A stretch of 41,052 nucleotides of DNA from Candidatus Poseidonia sp. (GTDB taxonomy: Archaea > Thermoplasmatota > Poseidoniia > Poseidoniales > Poseidoniaceae). The notes beneath the pieces are model-generated. The model was given only the letters and a program-made list of their open reading frames with translations, was not told the DNA's origin and searched no databases. The position numbers and the translations under genes are program-made. The DNA lies in contig JAUREO010000013.1 of the NCBI GenBank assembly GCA_030827365.1, forward strand, positions 1 to 41,052, in the 5' to 3' direction. Each line of letters begins with the position of its first letter. Position 1 is the first letter of the stretch. This document shows, piece by piece, positions 19,801 to 27,062 of this stretch.

Positions 19801-20400
19801 TCTCTGGGCGATGTTCTTCCGAATTCTGGACTTGGTGATTTCTTCCGATTTTTGAAAAATCAAGCAGATTCTGGAAAGATTTTCCTCCATGTACCAGATG
19901 TTATTCGAGACGAATTGAATATGTTCAAGGACAAACAGCGATTAGATAGGCAGATGAATCTTCAATCGATGTATTCTAAATCAAATGGTAAAGAAATCAC
20001 TCAGGAGTTCTTGCAACAGAAAATTAACGAAGTTATCGCTTCATTTTCCACTTGGAAGAGTCCGATTGAAATACAAACAGTCAAAGATATAATTACGCCA
20101 GAAATCGAAGAATTTTTTGTACGGCATGAAGAAGTATTTCAAGAAATATCAGAGGTGAAGCAGAAGAATGGAGCAACAACTCCGAGAACTGAAATTGCTG
20201 GTAAGAAGTATTATCCCGAAGAAAATGACATGCATTTATTGCACTACACAAAGTCAATTTCGGAACTCGCATCAAAAGATATTGGCGTGGTTCTCATCGC
20301 ATCATATGACAATGATTTCACTTTTATCTCCCGTTCTTTGGAAGAATCCTTTGGATTTTCGGTTGTCCGAAACCCTAGAACACTGTCAGATTGGTTGTGA
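16897..20400 (+). CDS. 1167-residue helical protein with C-terminal PIN ribonuclease domain
   Basis: The last about 240 residues form a PIN domain. VIIDTNILVNAL carries Asp937, VIRDELNMF carries Glu1006, ENDMHLL carries Asp1111 and ASYDNDF carries Asp1138, so all four metal-binding acidic positions of active PIN nucleases are present. The domain is enlarged by an insertion of about 80 residues between the second and third acid. Residues 1-930 are predicted almost entirely helical with weak repeat character, like TPR or HEAT-type scaffolds, plus an acidic-then-basic disordered stretch at about 42-80. Most PIN proteins are 130-200 residues, so this length is exceptional. The ATG follows GAGGTTATCCT. 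No antitoxin-like partner is adjacent. A scaffolded RNA endonuclease is the best inference; the target is unknown. Confidence 0.85.
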   Translation: MIELRMEQCLKEVLGYPKQNRLKIAVRSSSWELLDKPHKGILSFAMNEEEVPPEDDEKSAASQPARHRGRRLRNKSRGPASAMSPFEYLPELDEMEQFELSTASTLAILLIRKQMNDQQWNEDFDALEQVMRNNCLENGVHPVWHMIAEKTNYLTQFLAFSKVRPKSETATIQFDVTKVAINPTKSSQIVELLTHALATTMDANLQVAMNRLVSQLQSSSGQASKVEQHLLELSGDHKFLSVVLKFFIQDSLDDEELAFLQGSKSQVARLLYIYHQFQNKDYSSWKEVIEFNGENELQLFLLETLWMNIPDGASELTSGQLEDGIQRIQNISHAKAQTEKIKWWKMSALQKEGEGSVALEVLQDLSISSMTDIDALLKFLTIFPQEETSSWLEKYLHVIDVDGLSTILVSNHYKGELQLHIAQKIFDTHGLDFEQERSFLLQAFVCGLDFDRLIQLFNLDPVLSMSYPYDALFCYHATPSGLSVNNEKRFHDLRLHSLQSLNDSQRPDYLSDATEELLLLMEGIQSESNALMKTLGNKTYIDFLPIINALHHGIAEVNIQQHRLEAVKLRVDNTENLSIIERHLFNVLFATISVNNIRQSFHNRMEDNDQRKALSSIVKQPYFTLTILHTLQELVLDYDLGIPELVEWYQRWSPSSPWQTLSRAAHHVTRNEQLNAAREYKRIADQIHQVRIQSNQGKQSEEDVSYYIEQGVFGIEQEIALYRKALIHYAHAEHWSEALELLEKNASLKSALTKRFQLYLHVSDLASRQQSGPATRLILNHVQRKQEVADELDDNQRYRETYDEEELETLRSYTTSHAIHLPEKPFNGRVIAAHTELSRKLSRNRDEFERRYQTLAKEKKMDTMAVYSLAKDASQESPLTGLKILERAQYQTNITSKQRDSLQAAELNLFKSYESQIALKNRSQLRQLNLKPLVIIDTNILVNALIEEVYAHLGIIVGHQRSTMNQSDSLGDVLPNSGLGDFFRFLKNQADSGKIFLHVPDVIRDELNMFKDKQRLDRQMNLQSMYSKSNGKEITQEFLQQKINEVIASFSTWKSPIEIQTVKDIITPEIEEFFVRHEEVFQEISEVKQKNGATTPRTEIAGKKYYPEENDMHLLHYTKSISELASKDIGVVLIASYDNDFTFISRSLEESFGFSVVRNPRTLSDWL

Positions 20401-20401
20401 T

Positions 20402-20770
20402 TTAGACAAATTGAGGAACATTTGTTCCTATCTTTGCTGGCTTGAGCGAATCTTCATTGACCCTATCAATCAAATCTTTTCCTAAGATCATCGCACATGA
20501 TAATTCGGTTCGGTCTGTAACTGACAATTCAACATCGTATGTGGTTCGACCAACTCGAATTTTTGCCTCGACCAAACGGCGAGTTTGTTTTCCCATTGCA
20601 TTTCGAACTTGTATTTCACCAATTTCTTTCAAACCGAGAGCCTTTGCTAACTTTTTATCGATTGAACATCTTGCGGCACCGGTGTCGATTTTTGCCTTCA
20701 TTCGAATCCACCACTTTCGTTTTCCTCCACCTTTTAGGCTCACCCATCGAGAGTCAAACATTTTTGCCAT
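20402..20770 (-). CDS. Retropepsin-like aspartic protease domain protein (RimB/COG4067-like)
   Basis: The 122-residue protein has the retropepsin active-site motif KIDTGAARCSI (Asp29-Thr-Gly) with hydrophobic strand VELSVTDR and the flap-end signature AMILGKDLI near residue 93. It matches the COG4067 group that often accompanies RimK-type ATP-grasp ligases and was earlier called ATP-dependent zinc protease. No RimK homologue is visible in this window. One Asp per chain means activity would require a homodimer. I chose the ATG at 20770 because GAGGTGAC lies four bases upstream; a GTG at 20779 falls before that. The gene follows icd by 15 bp, so it is probably co-transcribed, and it ends one base after the convergent PIN gene. 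Confidence 0.82.
   Translation of the reverse strand: MAKMFDSRWVSLKGGGKRKWWIRMKAKIDTGAARCSIDKKLAKALGLKEIGEIQVRNAMGKQTRRLVEAKIRVGRTTYDVELSVTDRTELSCAMILGKDLIDRVNEDSLKPAKIGTNVPQFV
20414..20429. other. Perfect short inverted repeat at a convergent gene junction
   Basis: AGGAACA and TGTTCCT flank two bases, giving a 6-7 bp stem at the 3' end of the retropepsin-like gene, 14 bases after the stop codon of the PIN gene. It lies inside coding sequence of the retropepsin gene. It could fold in both messages and mark their 3' ends, but it has no long T-run beside it, so a terminator role is weakly supported. Confidence 0.3.
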
Positions 20771-20785
20771 CGGCGTCACCTCAAA

Positions 20786-22096
20786 TTACATGTGTTGAAT
20801 AATTTGATTGCCAAATTCGCTGCACGGAACAAGGGTAGCATCATCCATGAGGCGTTCAAAATCGTAGGTTACGGTTCCTGCTGAAATGGCACCCTCCATT
20901 CCTTTGATAATGAGATTTGCTGCTTCAGTCCACCCCATGTGTCTGAGCATCATTTCAGCGCTGAGAATAAGTGAACCTGGATTCACTTTATCCATTCCAG
21001 CGTATTTTGGAGCAGTGCCATGTGTTGCTTCAAAGATGGCATGACCACTTGTGTAGTTGATGTTTGCACCCGGCGCAATTCCGATTCCACCGACTTGTGC
21101 TGCAAGTGCATCACTGAGATAATCTCCATTAAGATTGAGGGTTGCAATGACATCGTATTCTTTTGGTCTAAGCAAGATTTGTTGAAGCATAGCATCTGCA
21201 ATCACATCTTTGATGATAATCCCAGCTCCTTTTTGTCCTTCAGGAATGATGTGCCACGGTCCACCTTCGTATGGTTCTGCACCAAAGAAATCTCGTGCTA
21301 CTTTGTAACCCCAATCTGCGAATGAACCTTCGGTAAATTTCATGATGTTTCCTTTGTGAACGATTGTTACGTTCTGTCGATTGTTTTGGATAGCATATTC
21401 AATTGCACTGTGAACAAGGCGTTCAGTTCCAAGGTAACTTACTGGCTTGAGTCCGATACCAACAGTGACAGGTAAATCTCGGGATGGTGCTCCAATTGAG
21501 GTTAATGCATTGATCCATTGGTCTGATTTTTCCTTTGTACCAAATCGAATTTTGGCGTATCTTTCAGGGAATTGCTCTGAAAGCATTTGAAGGAAGGATG
21601 CGTTATCTTCAGTACCCGCTTCGAATTCAATTCCAGCGTAAATATCTTCGGTGTTTTCCCTGAAGATGACCATGTCCACATGTTGAGGCTCTCGTACGGG
21701 GGCAGGTACACCATTATACCATCGAACAGGACGAACACAAGCAAACAAATCGAGTTGTTGTCGAAGTGCAACATTTAGTGACCGAATACCGCCACCCACA
21801 GGAGTTGTAAGCGGTCCTTTAATGGAAACAAATCCTTCCGACATGGCTTGCAATGTGGCTTGAGGCAACCATTCACCAGTAGCGTGAAACGCTTTTTCAC
21901 CCGCCAAAACTTCATTCCAGTGAATTTTTTTGTTACCAGCGTAGGCTTTCTCAACAGCAGCATCAACAACCTTGAGCATGACAGGTGAAATATCGATTCC
22001 GATACCATCTCCTTCGATATAGTGAACAATAGGCTCATCGGGTACGCGAAGTGTTCCGTTTTCAAAGGTAATAGGCATTCCTGTCATGACTCTCAT
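20786..22096 (-). CDS. icd: NADP-dependent isocitrate dehydrogenase
   Basis: The 436-residue enzyme converts isocitrate to 2-oxoglutarate and CO2 with NADPH formation. It closely follows the bacterial/archaeal homodimeric class: [13 protein letters not shown] at the N-terminus; [17 protein letters not shown] with the substrate-binding serine; [22 protein letters not shown]; the catalytic-lysine region [14 protein letters not shown]; and NYLSD-type [17 protein letters not shown]. Coenzyme choice can be read: [11 protein letters not shown] gives Lys364-Tyr365, and TYDFERL gives Tyr411 and Arg415, the four positions that select NADP in E. coli Icd. GAAGGAGAT lies about 14 bases before the first ATG; ATGs at 22087 and 22078 are alternatives. 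It is divergent from osmC with 49 bp between starts. Confidence 0.97.
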   Translation of the reverse strand: MRVMTGMPITFENGTLRVPDEPIVHYIEGDGIGIDISPVMLKVVDAAVEKAYAGNKKIHWNEVLAGEKAFHATGEWLPQATLQAMSEGFVSIKGPLTTPVGGGIRSLNVALRQQLDLFACVRPVRWYNGVPAPVREPQHVDMVIFRENTEDIYAGIEFEAGTEDNASFLQMLSEQFPERYAKIRFGTKEKSDQWINALTSIGAPSRDLPVTVGIGLKPVSYLGTERLVHSAIEYAIQNNRQNVTIVHKGNIMKFTEGSFADWGYKVARDFFGAEPYEGGPWHIIPEGQKGAGIIIKDVIADAMLQQILLRPKEYDVIATLNLNGDYLSDALAAQVGGIGIAPGANINYTSGHAIFEATHGTAPKYAGMDKVNPGSLILSAEMMLRHMGWTEAANLIIKGMEGAISAGTVTYDFERLMDDATLVPCSEFGNQIIQHM

Positions 22097-22145
22097 GCCT
22101 TGCGACCGACATCTCCTTCAAGAATGAAACGCCCGCAATTTATTG

Positions 22146-22532
22146 ATGAAGGCAAGCGTTAGATGGGGTGGAGGAACAAAAATTACTGGAGTAACATCCA
22201 AAGGACAGGAGTTACATCTAAATTGGGAAGATGGGCCTTCACCGATGCAGGTGACGCTCCAAATGATTGGTGCATGTTCGCTTGTCGATGTTGTTCTTGG
22301 ACTCAAAGAGAGAGAATTTTCTGATGTTTGGGTCGAGTGCGATGCTATTAGGGCCACAGATTATCCTCGTATTTTCACAAATATTCACATGGAGTATCAC
22401 GTCAAAGGCAGCGTTCCTTTGACCTTAGTCCAGCGAATTGTAGAGAAGAGTCACGAAAAATATTGCAGTGTATCCAACATGCTGAGTGAATCCGTTTCAA
22501 TTACATTTGAGGTAAAAATTCATTCAGATTGA
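22146..22532 (+). CDS. OsmC/Ohr-family peroxide-reducing protein
   Basis: The 128-residue protein shows the OsmC fold pattern: a beta-rich start (KASVRWGGGTKITG), GPSPMQVTLQMIGACSLVDVV with the first redox Cys44 at the helix start, and HEKYCSVSNML with the second cysteine, Cys107. Both catalytic cysteines and the short YhfA-like length support reduction of organic hydroperoxides by a two-cysteine mechanism; the arginine of Ohr proteins is not evident, so it belongs to the broader OsmC branch. The ATG at 22146 is preferred over the preceding TTG. It shares a short divergent promoter region with icd, and its last 9 bp overlap the convergent acidic protein. Confidence 0.85.
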   Translation: MKASVRWGGGTKITGVTSKGQELHLNWEDGPSPMQVTLQMIGACSLVDVVLGLKEREFSDVWVECDAIRATDYPRIFTNIHMEYHVKGSVPLTLVQRIVEKSHEKYCSVSNMLSESVSITFEVKIHSD

Positions 22533-22994
22533 AGGAGTGTTGAATTGTTTTTTCATGATTGATTGCAAAACTTTCAACAATTGTGTAAACAATTCTTTCC
22601 ACTGCTCGGGCAAATTTTTGGGTGAGGTCAAGCCGATGAAAGAATCCTCCTTCTGGAGCACGGTTGCAAACGGACGAATCTTTTCTCCGCTGCTGTCGGT
22701 GAGTTCAAGCAAGAGATGATAGGCATCTCGATCTCTCTTGATTAGGACGGAGTTTACATCTAATTCCATTTGATAATCTTGTACAGTTTGTAATAACTCG
22801 GCATCGGAAGCAATTTCTTCCTGAGCAAAAATTCGAAGCAAATCTTCAATGCTGTCTTCTCCTTCGAATTCATCATCCATGAACGCATCAAGTGGGTCTG
22901 CGTACGCGGATTGTTCTAAAACACTAGGTTGACCAACACCCAATTCCATGAATATATCAAAGTCATCATCGTAGTCTTCATCATTTGAAATCAT
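22524..22994 (-). CDS. Acidic protein of unknown function
   Basis: The 156-residue protein has a very acidic N-terminal third (NDEDYDDDFDIF; DDEFEGEDSIEDLL) and a more balanced C-terminal part with alternating strands and helices (YHLLLELTDSSGEKIRPFATVL; LPEQWKELFTQLLKVLQS). There are no cysteines, signal peptide or membrane segments. It is not recognised. The start at 22994 is supported by a strong TATA-like box 25 nt upstream and absence of a ribosome binding site. The acidic half is likely disordered; a binding partner or chaperone-like role is only a guess. Confidence 0.65.
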   Translation of the reverse strand: MISNDEDYDDDFDIFMELGVGQPSVLEQSAYADPLDAFMDDEFEGEDSIEDLLRIFAQEEIASDAELLQTVQDYQMELDVNSVLIKRDRDAYHLLLELTDSSGEKIRPFATVLQKEDSFIGLTSPKNLPEQWKELFTQLLKVLQSIMKKQFNTPSI

Positions 22995-23012
22995 GATTTA
23001 CGTGTCCTTCCA

Positions 23013-23024
23013 TTCAAATATAAA
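23013..23024 (-). promoter_or_regulatory. TATA box for the acidic protein gene
   Basis: The minus strand reads TTTATATTTGAA, close to the archaeal consensus, centred about 25 nt before the ATG at 22994. This places transcription initiation at the start codon itself, a leaderless arrangement. Confidence 0.55.
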
Positions 23025-23094
23025 CCATCGTTTTCTAAGGATGTAAATTGCATCAAGAACAAGTCTCAAAAAGTAGGTTAAAAGTCATGGATTG

Positions 23095-23712
23095 ATGAGG
23101 TGGGTAGTTGTATGGTTCACACTCATTGTCTTGCTTGCTACGCCTTCGATTCTCTCTACAAACGCAAGTCCTCATGGCGTGGGTAATGCAGCCAACGAAG
23201 GTTGCCAATGTCATGCATTTTCAGCAGATACAATGATTCTTGTGGAGGGACTTCCACAACGCTTTGAATCAAAGATGACTTTGAATCTAACATTGTCATT
23301 GGAGAGCTCGATTCCGATGTCTGAGGGGCAACACAATGGAGGCTTTCGATTGGAGTACATCGGAGAAGGTTCGGTTGTACCATTAAATCACACATTAACA
23401 CAGGAATTGGATGGTTATCTAACCCACACTGAAAATGGTTCGTTCTTGAGGGAATGGACTTTTGAATGGACGACACCTTTGGATAATTCAACCGTTGTCG
23501 AATTTCGAATTTATGGAAATGCTGTTAATGGAAATAACGAGCCTACTGGAGATGGCTGGTCAGAGTTGACCATTAAAGTACCAGGGGTGCAAAGCAATGA
23601 AGACTTTTCTCTCAATACTTCTCAAGATATTGACCTCATTGACATCGCAATCCTTGTTCTTGGCCTTTTGTTACTTGGATATTTATTGTGGAGCAGTTTT
23701 CGGTCTAATTGA
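23095..23712 (+). CDS. Secreted, membrane-anchored Reeler-like (choice-of-anchor V) protein with CxCH motif
   Basis: The 205-residue protein has a signal peptide (hydrophobic about 3-20), then GNAANEGCQCH (Cys37, Cys39, His40) that opens the domain, a beta-sandwich body, and FRIYGNAVNGNNEPTGDGW, matching the conserved F.A.GNAANGNG..SGD closing motif of the choice-of-anchor V/Reeler-like family. A single C-terminal helix (about 180-200) followed by a short basic tail anchors it, leaving the domain outside. The GC.CH motif is usual for the family; cysteine-histidine haem or metal binding is possible but not proven. A TTG codon precedes the chosen ATG. It is convergent with ftsZ, with an 8-bp overlap. 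Confidence 0.78.
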   Translation: MRWVVVWFTLIVLLATPSILSTNASPHGVGNAANEGCQCHAFSADTMILVEGLPQRFESKMTLNLTLSLESSIPMSEGQHNGGFRLEYIGEGSVVPLNHTLTQELDGYLTHTENGSFLREWTFEWTTPLDNSTVVEFRIYGNAVNGNNEPTGDGWSELTIKVPGVQSNEDFSLNTSQDIDLIDIAILVLGLLLLGYLLWSSFRSN

Positions 23713-24835
23713 CGAATTCAATACTTTGATTTCGTAATGCACGCAACTGACGATTTTCATTTGATCCATGAATTTGGGCGCTCTTTACTCCCGTGAGTAC
23801 AATCATGACTCGAATTTCATCACCCATCGATTCATCGACAGCAGCCCCCCAAATGATTTTTGCATGAGGCGAAATACGTTTTTGAATCAATTGGGCACAG
23901 ATTTCTGCCTCACCAAGGCTGAGGGAAGGTCCACCAACGACGTTGATGAGTGCACCACGGGCATCGGATGTATCCATTTCAAGCAACGGTGATTCGAAGG
24001 CCTCCAATGTTGCTTTTGTTGCTCTTTCTGGTCCTCGCCCAGATCCAAGTCCAATCATGGCAACACCGCTACCCGATTGGATCACAGAACGCAAATCTTC
24101 AAAGTCGAGATTTACCATTCCTTCGGTTGTGAGAAGTTCTGTGACACCGGTGATTGAGCGCACAAGCAACTCATCGCCAACTCTGAATGCTTTTGCGATT
24201 GGTAAATCCTTCACGCCCTCAATTTCGAGGAGTCTTTCGTTCGGTATGACGAGAATGGTATCGCAGAACTCCCTCAATCGCTCAAGTCCCCATTCTGCAT
24301 TTTGCTTTCGAAGCGAACCTTCGGATTTGAATGGATAGGTCACAACGGCAAGCGTTAATGCTCCTTGTTGCTTTGCAAGTCGTGCAAGTTGTCCAGCAGC
24401 TCCTGTTCCAGAACCTCCGCCCATGCCTGCAGTGATGATGGCAAGTTGTGTGTCTTCAGTGATTCGGCGAAGGGCATTTTCGGATTCCAACGCTGCGGCT
24501 TCCCCTTTGGTGGGGTCTCCACCAGCGCCGCGTCCTCGGGCTGTTCGACCAATCAAGATTTTTTGATCGAGTGGCGATTGGAGCAAGGCTTGTGCATCGG
24601 TATTGATTGCGTATCCTGTCACATACGAAGAGTCGAACAAGCCTTCCTCGTGGAGCCTGTTAATCGCATTGCAACCAGCACCACCCACACCGTAGACTCG
24701 AATCCTTGGTTGTAAGGATTCCAAAAGGGCCCTCAGTTCTGCATCACTGCCTTCATCGAGGTGAATAGGGGGTGCAGAATCAGATTGCAATTCGTCTTCA
24801 GATAACTGTAACACTCGATCGATGAGATGGCGCAT
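23705..24835 (-). CDS. ftsZ: Cell division GTPase FtsZ
   Basis: The 376-residue tubulin-like GTPase polymerises into the division ring. The GTP-binding signature GGGSGTG is at 139-145, the nucleotide-binding start RIRVYGVGGAGCNAINRL at about 44-61, and GAINTDAQAL-type YAINTDAQALL follows. The synergy (T7) loop NLDFEDLRSVI supplies the catalytic acids that hydrolyse GTP in the next subunit. An N-terminal extension of about 44 residues is longer than the usual 10-30 and acidic. The C-terminus lacks a clear conserved tail peptide of the bacterial FtsA/ZipA-binding type. GGGGTGA sits about ten bases before the ATG. It lies 87 bp downstream of radA on the same strand. Confidence 0.97.
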   Translation of the reverse strand: MRHLIDRVLQLSEDELQSDSAPPIHLDEGSDAELRALLESLQPRIRVYGVGGAGCNAINRLHEEGLFDSSYVTGYAINTDAQALLQSPLDQKILIGRTARGRGAGGDPTKGEAAALESENALRRITEDTQLAIITAGMGGGSGTGAAGQLARLAKQQGALTLAVVTYPFKSEGSLRKQNAEWGLERLREFCDTILVIPNERLLEIEGVKDLPIAKAFRVGDELLVRSITGVTELLTTEGMVNLDFEDLRSVIQSGSGVAMIGLGSGRGPERATKATLEAFESPLLEMDTSDARGALINVVGGPSLSLGEAEICAQLIQKRISPHAKIIWGAAVDESMGDEIRVMIVLTGVKSAQIHGSNENRQLRALRNQSIEFVN

Positions 24836-24922
24836 GGGTTTTTTTTCACCCCATCACATTTTGAATGTGCCGCTTCTAAGGAGGGTAATCGTTGCGATTT
24901 TCAGAGAAAAATTGTTTTCCCG

Positions 24923-25948
24923 TTAGTCGCGTAGACCATCTTGAGTTACTTCGTAAACACATTCTCCGTCCGGTAAATTTGGGGAGTCAACGAGGCGTGC
25001 TATTCTTCGTCCACCCTTAGCCTTTCTTAGGTACAGCCTGAACGTGCTTGCGTGAGCTAAGATGTGTCCACCAATTGGCTTGGTAGGGTCGCCCCAAAGT
25101 GCATCTGGCTTTGCATGAACTTGATTTGTGACAAGCACAAGGGCATTGTTCACATCTGCGAGTTGTTTCAAATCTTTGAGGTGACTATTGAGTTTTTGTT
25201 GTCTTCGAGCAAGCATACCACGACCGATGAATTCCGCTCTAAAGTGACTTGTGAGTGAATCGACAATGATCATTTTTACTTTCAAGCCCTTACTCATTCT
25301 CTTGATTTCATCCGTAAGTAGCATTTGATGAGCTGAATTGTATGCCCTCGCTACGTGAATACGCGATAAGACATAATCTGGGTCAAGGCCGTGACCCCTG
25401 GCCATTTGAGAAATTCGCTCTGGACGAAATGTATCTTCTGTATCGATGTAAAATACATCACCATCAAGACCGCCTTGGTCGATTGGTAGTGTACAATTCA
25501 CGGCGAGTTGGTGTCCGATTTGGGTTTTCCCGCTACCGAATTCACCGTAGACTTCGACGAGGGCTTGAGTTTCAAAACCTCCACCGAGTAGGTCATCAAT
25601 CGACTGGACTTTGGAAGATAATTTTTGAACTTCTTTTCTTCGTTCTAGCAGGGCATCACCTGAAACGAATCCACCAATGTTTGCCATTTTCTTTGCCGCA
25701 GCAATTATTTTTGCTGCAACCGCTTCTCCTAGTTCTGCTTCTTCTGAAAGGTCAGCAGGTGACATTACTGCGAGGGAAAGAAGCTCTTCAAAACCTGCTT
25801 CCCTCAATTTTTCTGCTGTTGCAGGACCCACACCGGGTAGGTCTTCAATGGTCAACTCTGGCACTTCATCTTCCATTGGTAACTGCTCTTCAACCTGTGA
25901 ACTTTGGTCTTTTTCATCTGTTTGTATGGTTTTCGATTTTGCTGGCAT
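24923..25948 (-). CDS. radA: DNA repair and recombination protein RadA
   Basis: This is the archaeal RecA/Rad51 recombinase, which assembles on single-stranded DNA and drives strand exchange. The 341-residue protein has the N-terminal helix-hairpin-helix domain ([17 protein letters not shown], about 37-53), the [22 protein letters not shown] region with Walker A at 135-142, Walker [16 protein letters not shown] and the L2-adjacent [30 protein letters not shown] block. The frame is open to 26032, but MPAKSK at 25948 is the better start: a TATA-like TTTCATATAG lies 27 nt upstream and the extra 28 residues look like translated promoter. A disordered acidic segment precedes the hairpin domain. 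No intein is present. Confidence 0.97.
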   Translation of the reverse strand: MPAKSKTIQTDEKDQSSQVEEQLPMEDEVPELTIEDLPGVGPATAEKLREAGFEELLSLAVMSPADLSEEAELGEAVAAKIIAAAKKMANIGGFVSGDALLERRKEVQKLSSKVQSIDDLLGGGFETQALVEVYGEFGSGKTQIGHQLAVNCTLPIDQGGLDGDVFYIDTEDTFRPERISQMARGHGLDPDYVLSRIHVARAYNSAHQMLLTDEIKRMSKGLKVKMIIVDSLTSHFRAEFIGRGMLARRQQKLNSHLKDLKQLADVNNALVLVTNQVHAKPDALWGDPTKPIGGHILAHASTFRLYLRKAKGGRRIARLVDSPNLPDGECVYEVTQDGLRD

Positions 25949-25970
25949 ATACCGAGAACATCTGCCTTCC

Positions 25971-25980
25971 CTATATGAAA
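25971..25980 (-). promoter_or_regulatory. TATA box for radA
   Basis: The minus strand reads TTTCATATAG, centred about 27 nt upstream of the ATG at 25948. It supports a leaderless radA message and argues against a start codon further upstream, which would place the box inside the coding region. Confidence 0.5.
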
Positions 25981-26051
25981 GGTGAAAAGACTGCTCTGGA
26001 AATTTTTCCAAATAAAAACACAATCTCACCATAGCAGTGCACTGATATTTT

Positions 26052-26083
26052 ACTTTAAGTTCATTTTAACACCTAATTAAAGT
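26052..26083. other. Inverted repeat in the radA/lipoprotein intergenic region
   Basis: ACTTTAA (26052-26058) and TTAAAGT (26077-26083) are perfect complements separated by 18 bases in an A/T-rich spacer just downstream of the lipoprotein stop codon and about 75 bases upstream of the radA TATA-like box. It may be a 3' hairpin for the lipoprotein message or a regulator site for radA; the sequence alone does not decide. Confidence 0.25.
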
Positions 26084-26088
26084 GAAGT

Positions 26089-26886
26089 TTATTGGGGTAA
26101 ATCGATTGGATTTGGCTCGGATTCTTTTTCTTCGTAACGTATGGATACATCGTGTGCAATGTTGATGTTATCTTCCCCGGTGTCGATGATGACATCCAAA
26201 GTCCACATACCTGAAGTCACACCCAATTGGTCATGTTCCCACAGTTTTGTTTGCCCATCTGCAACAGGTTCAGTTTTTGATGCAGTTGTAACACCATCTG
26301 GATTATTTAATTTCCAAGTAATTGTGGTCGTTGATCCAGTTCCAGGAAACAAACTTTCAGGATTTGAAACCTGTGAATCTATGGCGATGAGCGTTGGACC
26401 CTCACACTCTTCACAGTCCGGAATGGTATAGATGCTCATGGTTTCTGGTTCATCTGAATTTTGTTCAATCCAATGAGTAAAGGAATCGATTCGAATTGTT
26501 ATGTCCATTTCAGCAAGATTTTCACCTTCATCTGTTGCAGAAAGTTTCCCCAAAAATAGACCATGCGTTTGATACTCATACGTGATGGAAGCAGAATCGG
26601 ATGCGAGAACTTCGATCTCAGCACTACCATCGCCTGGATAAAATGAAAATGATTGCATTTCACCGTTGGTCGAGGTGGTTCTGGCGAAATCAAAGGTTAA
26701 CTCAACACCAGTTTGTGATATTTGCTGACCGTTCGTCCAATTCTCATAAAGCGTCCCAGAAGTCGAGTCAAAATATACAACAAGTGAAATTGGTGATGCA
26801 TTAGACTCTTCGTTGGTTAAGCATCCAGCCATGGTCGCAATCATGAACAAAGAGACGAACATCAATCCTGTTGTTCTCCTGCCCAT
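26089..26886 (-). CDS. Secreted lipoprotein with PKD/Ig-like beta domain
   Basis: The 265-residue protein starts with MGRRTTGL, a hydrophobic core and the lipobox MAGC (Cys22), so it is predicted to be lipid-anchored on the outer face. A first beta domain contains FSFYPGDGSAEIEV and ITYEYQTHGLFLGKLSATDEGE, which matches the PKD pattern of a YxY....G.y...L.a.D strand pair. A CEECEG pair of cysteines at about 160 may be a disulfide or metal site. A second beta-rich domain (TTTITWKLNNPDG; GMWTLDVIIDTGEDN) follows. No enzymatic motif is visible. ATGs at 26892 and 26886 are both possible. It precedes radA but is probably transcribed separately. Confidence 0.75.
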   Translation of the reverse strand: MGRRTTGLMFVSLFMIATMAGCLTNEESNASPISLVVYFDSTSGTLYENWTNGQQISQTGVELTFDFARTTSTNGEMQSFSFYPGDGSAEIEVLASDSASITYEYQTHGLFLGKLSATDEGENLAEMDITIRIDSFTHWIEQNSDEPETMSIYTIPDCEECEGPTLIAIDSQVSNPESLFPGTGSTTTITWKLNNPDGVTTASKTEPVADGQTKLWEHDQLGVTSGMWTLDVIIDTGEDNINIAHDVSIRYEEKESEPNPIDLPQ

Positions 26887-26984
26887 GTGCATGGTAATTC
26901 ATGGACATAGATGAATCCAATGGCTATGTTTTGATTTTCTTTTCCATCGGTGGTTTCAAATTGGTGCACCAAAGCGGAGGAGTT

Positions 26985-27062
26985 AGCGAGGTGGGGTAGT
27001 CTGGATATCCCGTCGGGCTCATAACCCGGAGATCGATGGTTCAAATCCATCCCTCGCTACCA
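26985..27062 (+). tRNA. Initiator tRNA-Met (CAT), CCA encoded
   Basis: A full cloverleaf is visible: acceptor AGCGAGG (26985-26991) pairs with CCTCGCT (27052-27058), discriminator A27059, and CCA encoded at 27060-27062. The D stem is GGG/CCC, the anticodon stem is TCGGG/CCCGG with loop CTCATAA and anticodon CAT at 27020-27022, and the T arm is GATGG-TTCAAAT-CCATC. The A1-U72 pair and three consecutive G-C pairs next to the anticodon loop are hallmarks of archaeal initiators as opposed to elongator tRNA-Met. There is no intron. Its 3' end abuts the stop codon of the convergent gene at 27063. Confidence 0.96.

Noticed and set aside
25342..26034. Plus-strand frame of 230 codons
   Set aside because: It is antisense to radA, whose Walker motifs and hairpin domain are unmistakable; composition is leucine-rich and unlike a protein family.
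26862..27050. Minus-strand frame of 62 codons starting MDLNHRSPGYEPDG
   Set aside because: It is the antisense translation of the initiator tRNA-Met plus the lipoprotein upstream region; this peptide pattern is a well-known artefact of tRNA genes.
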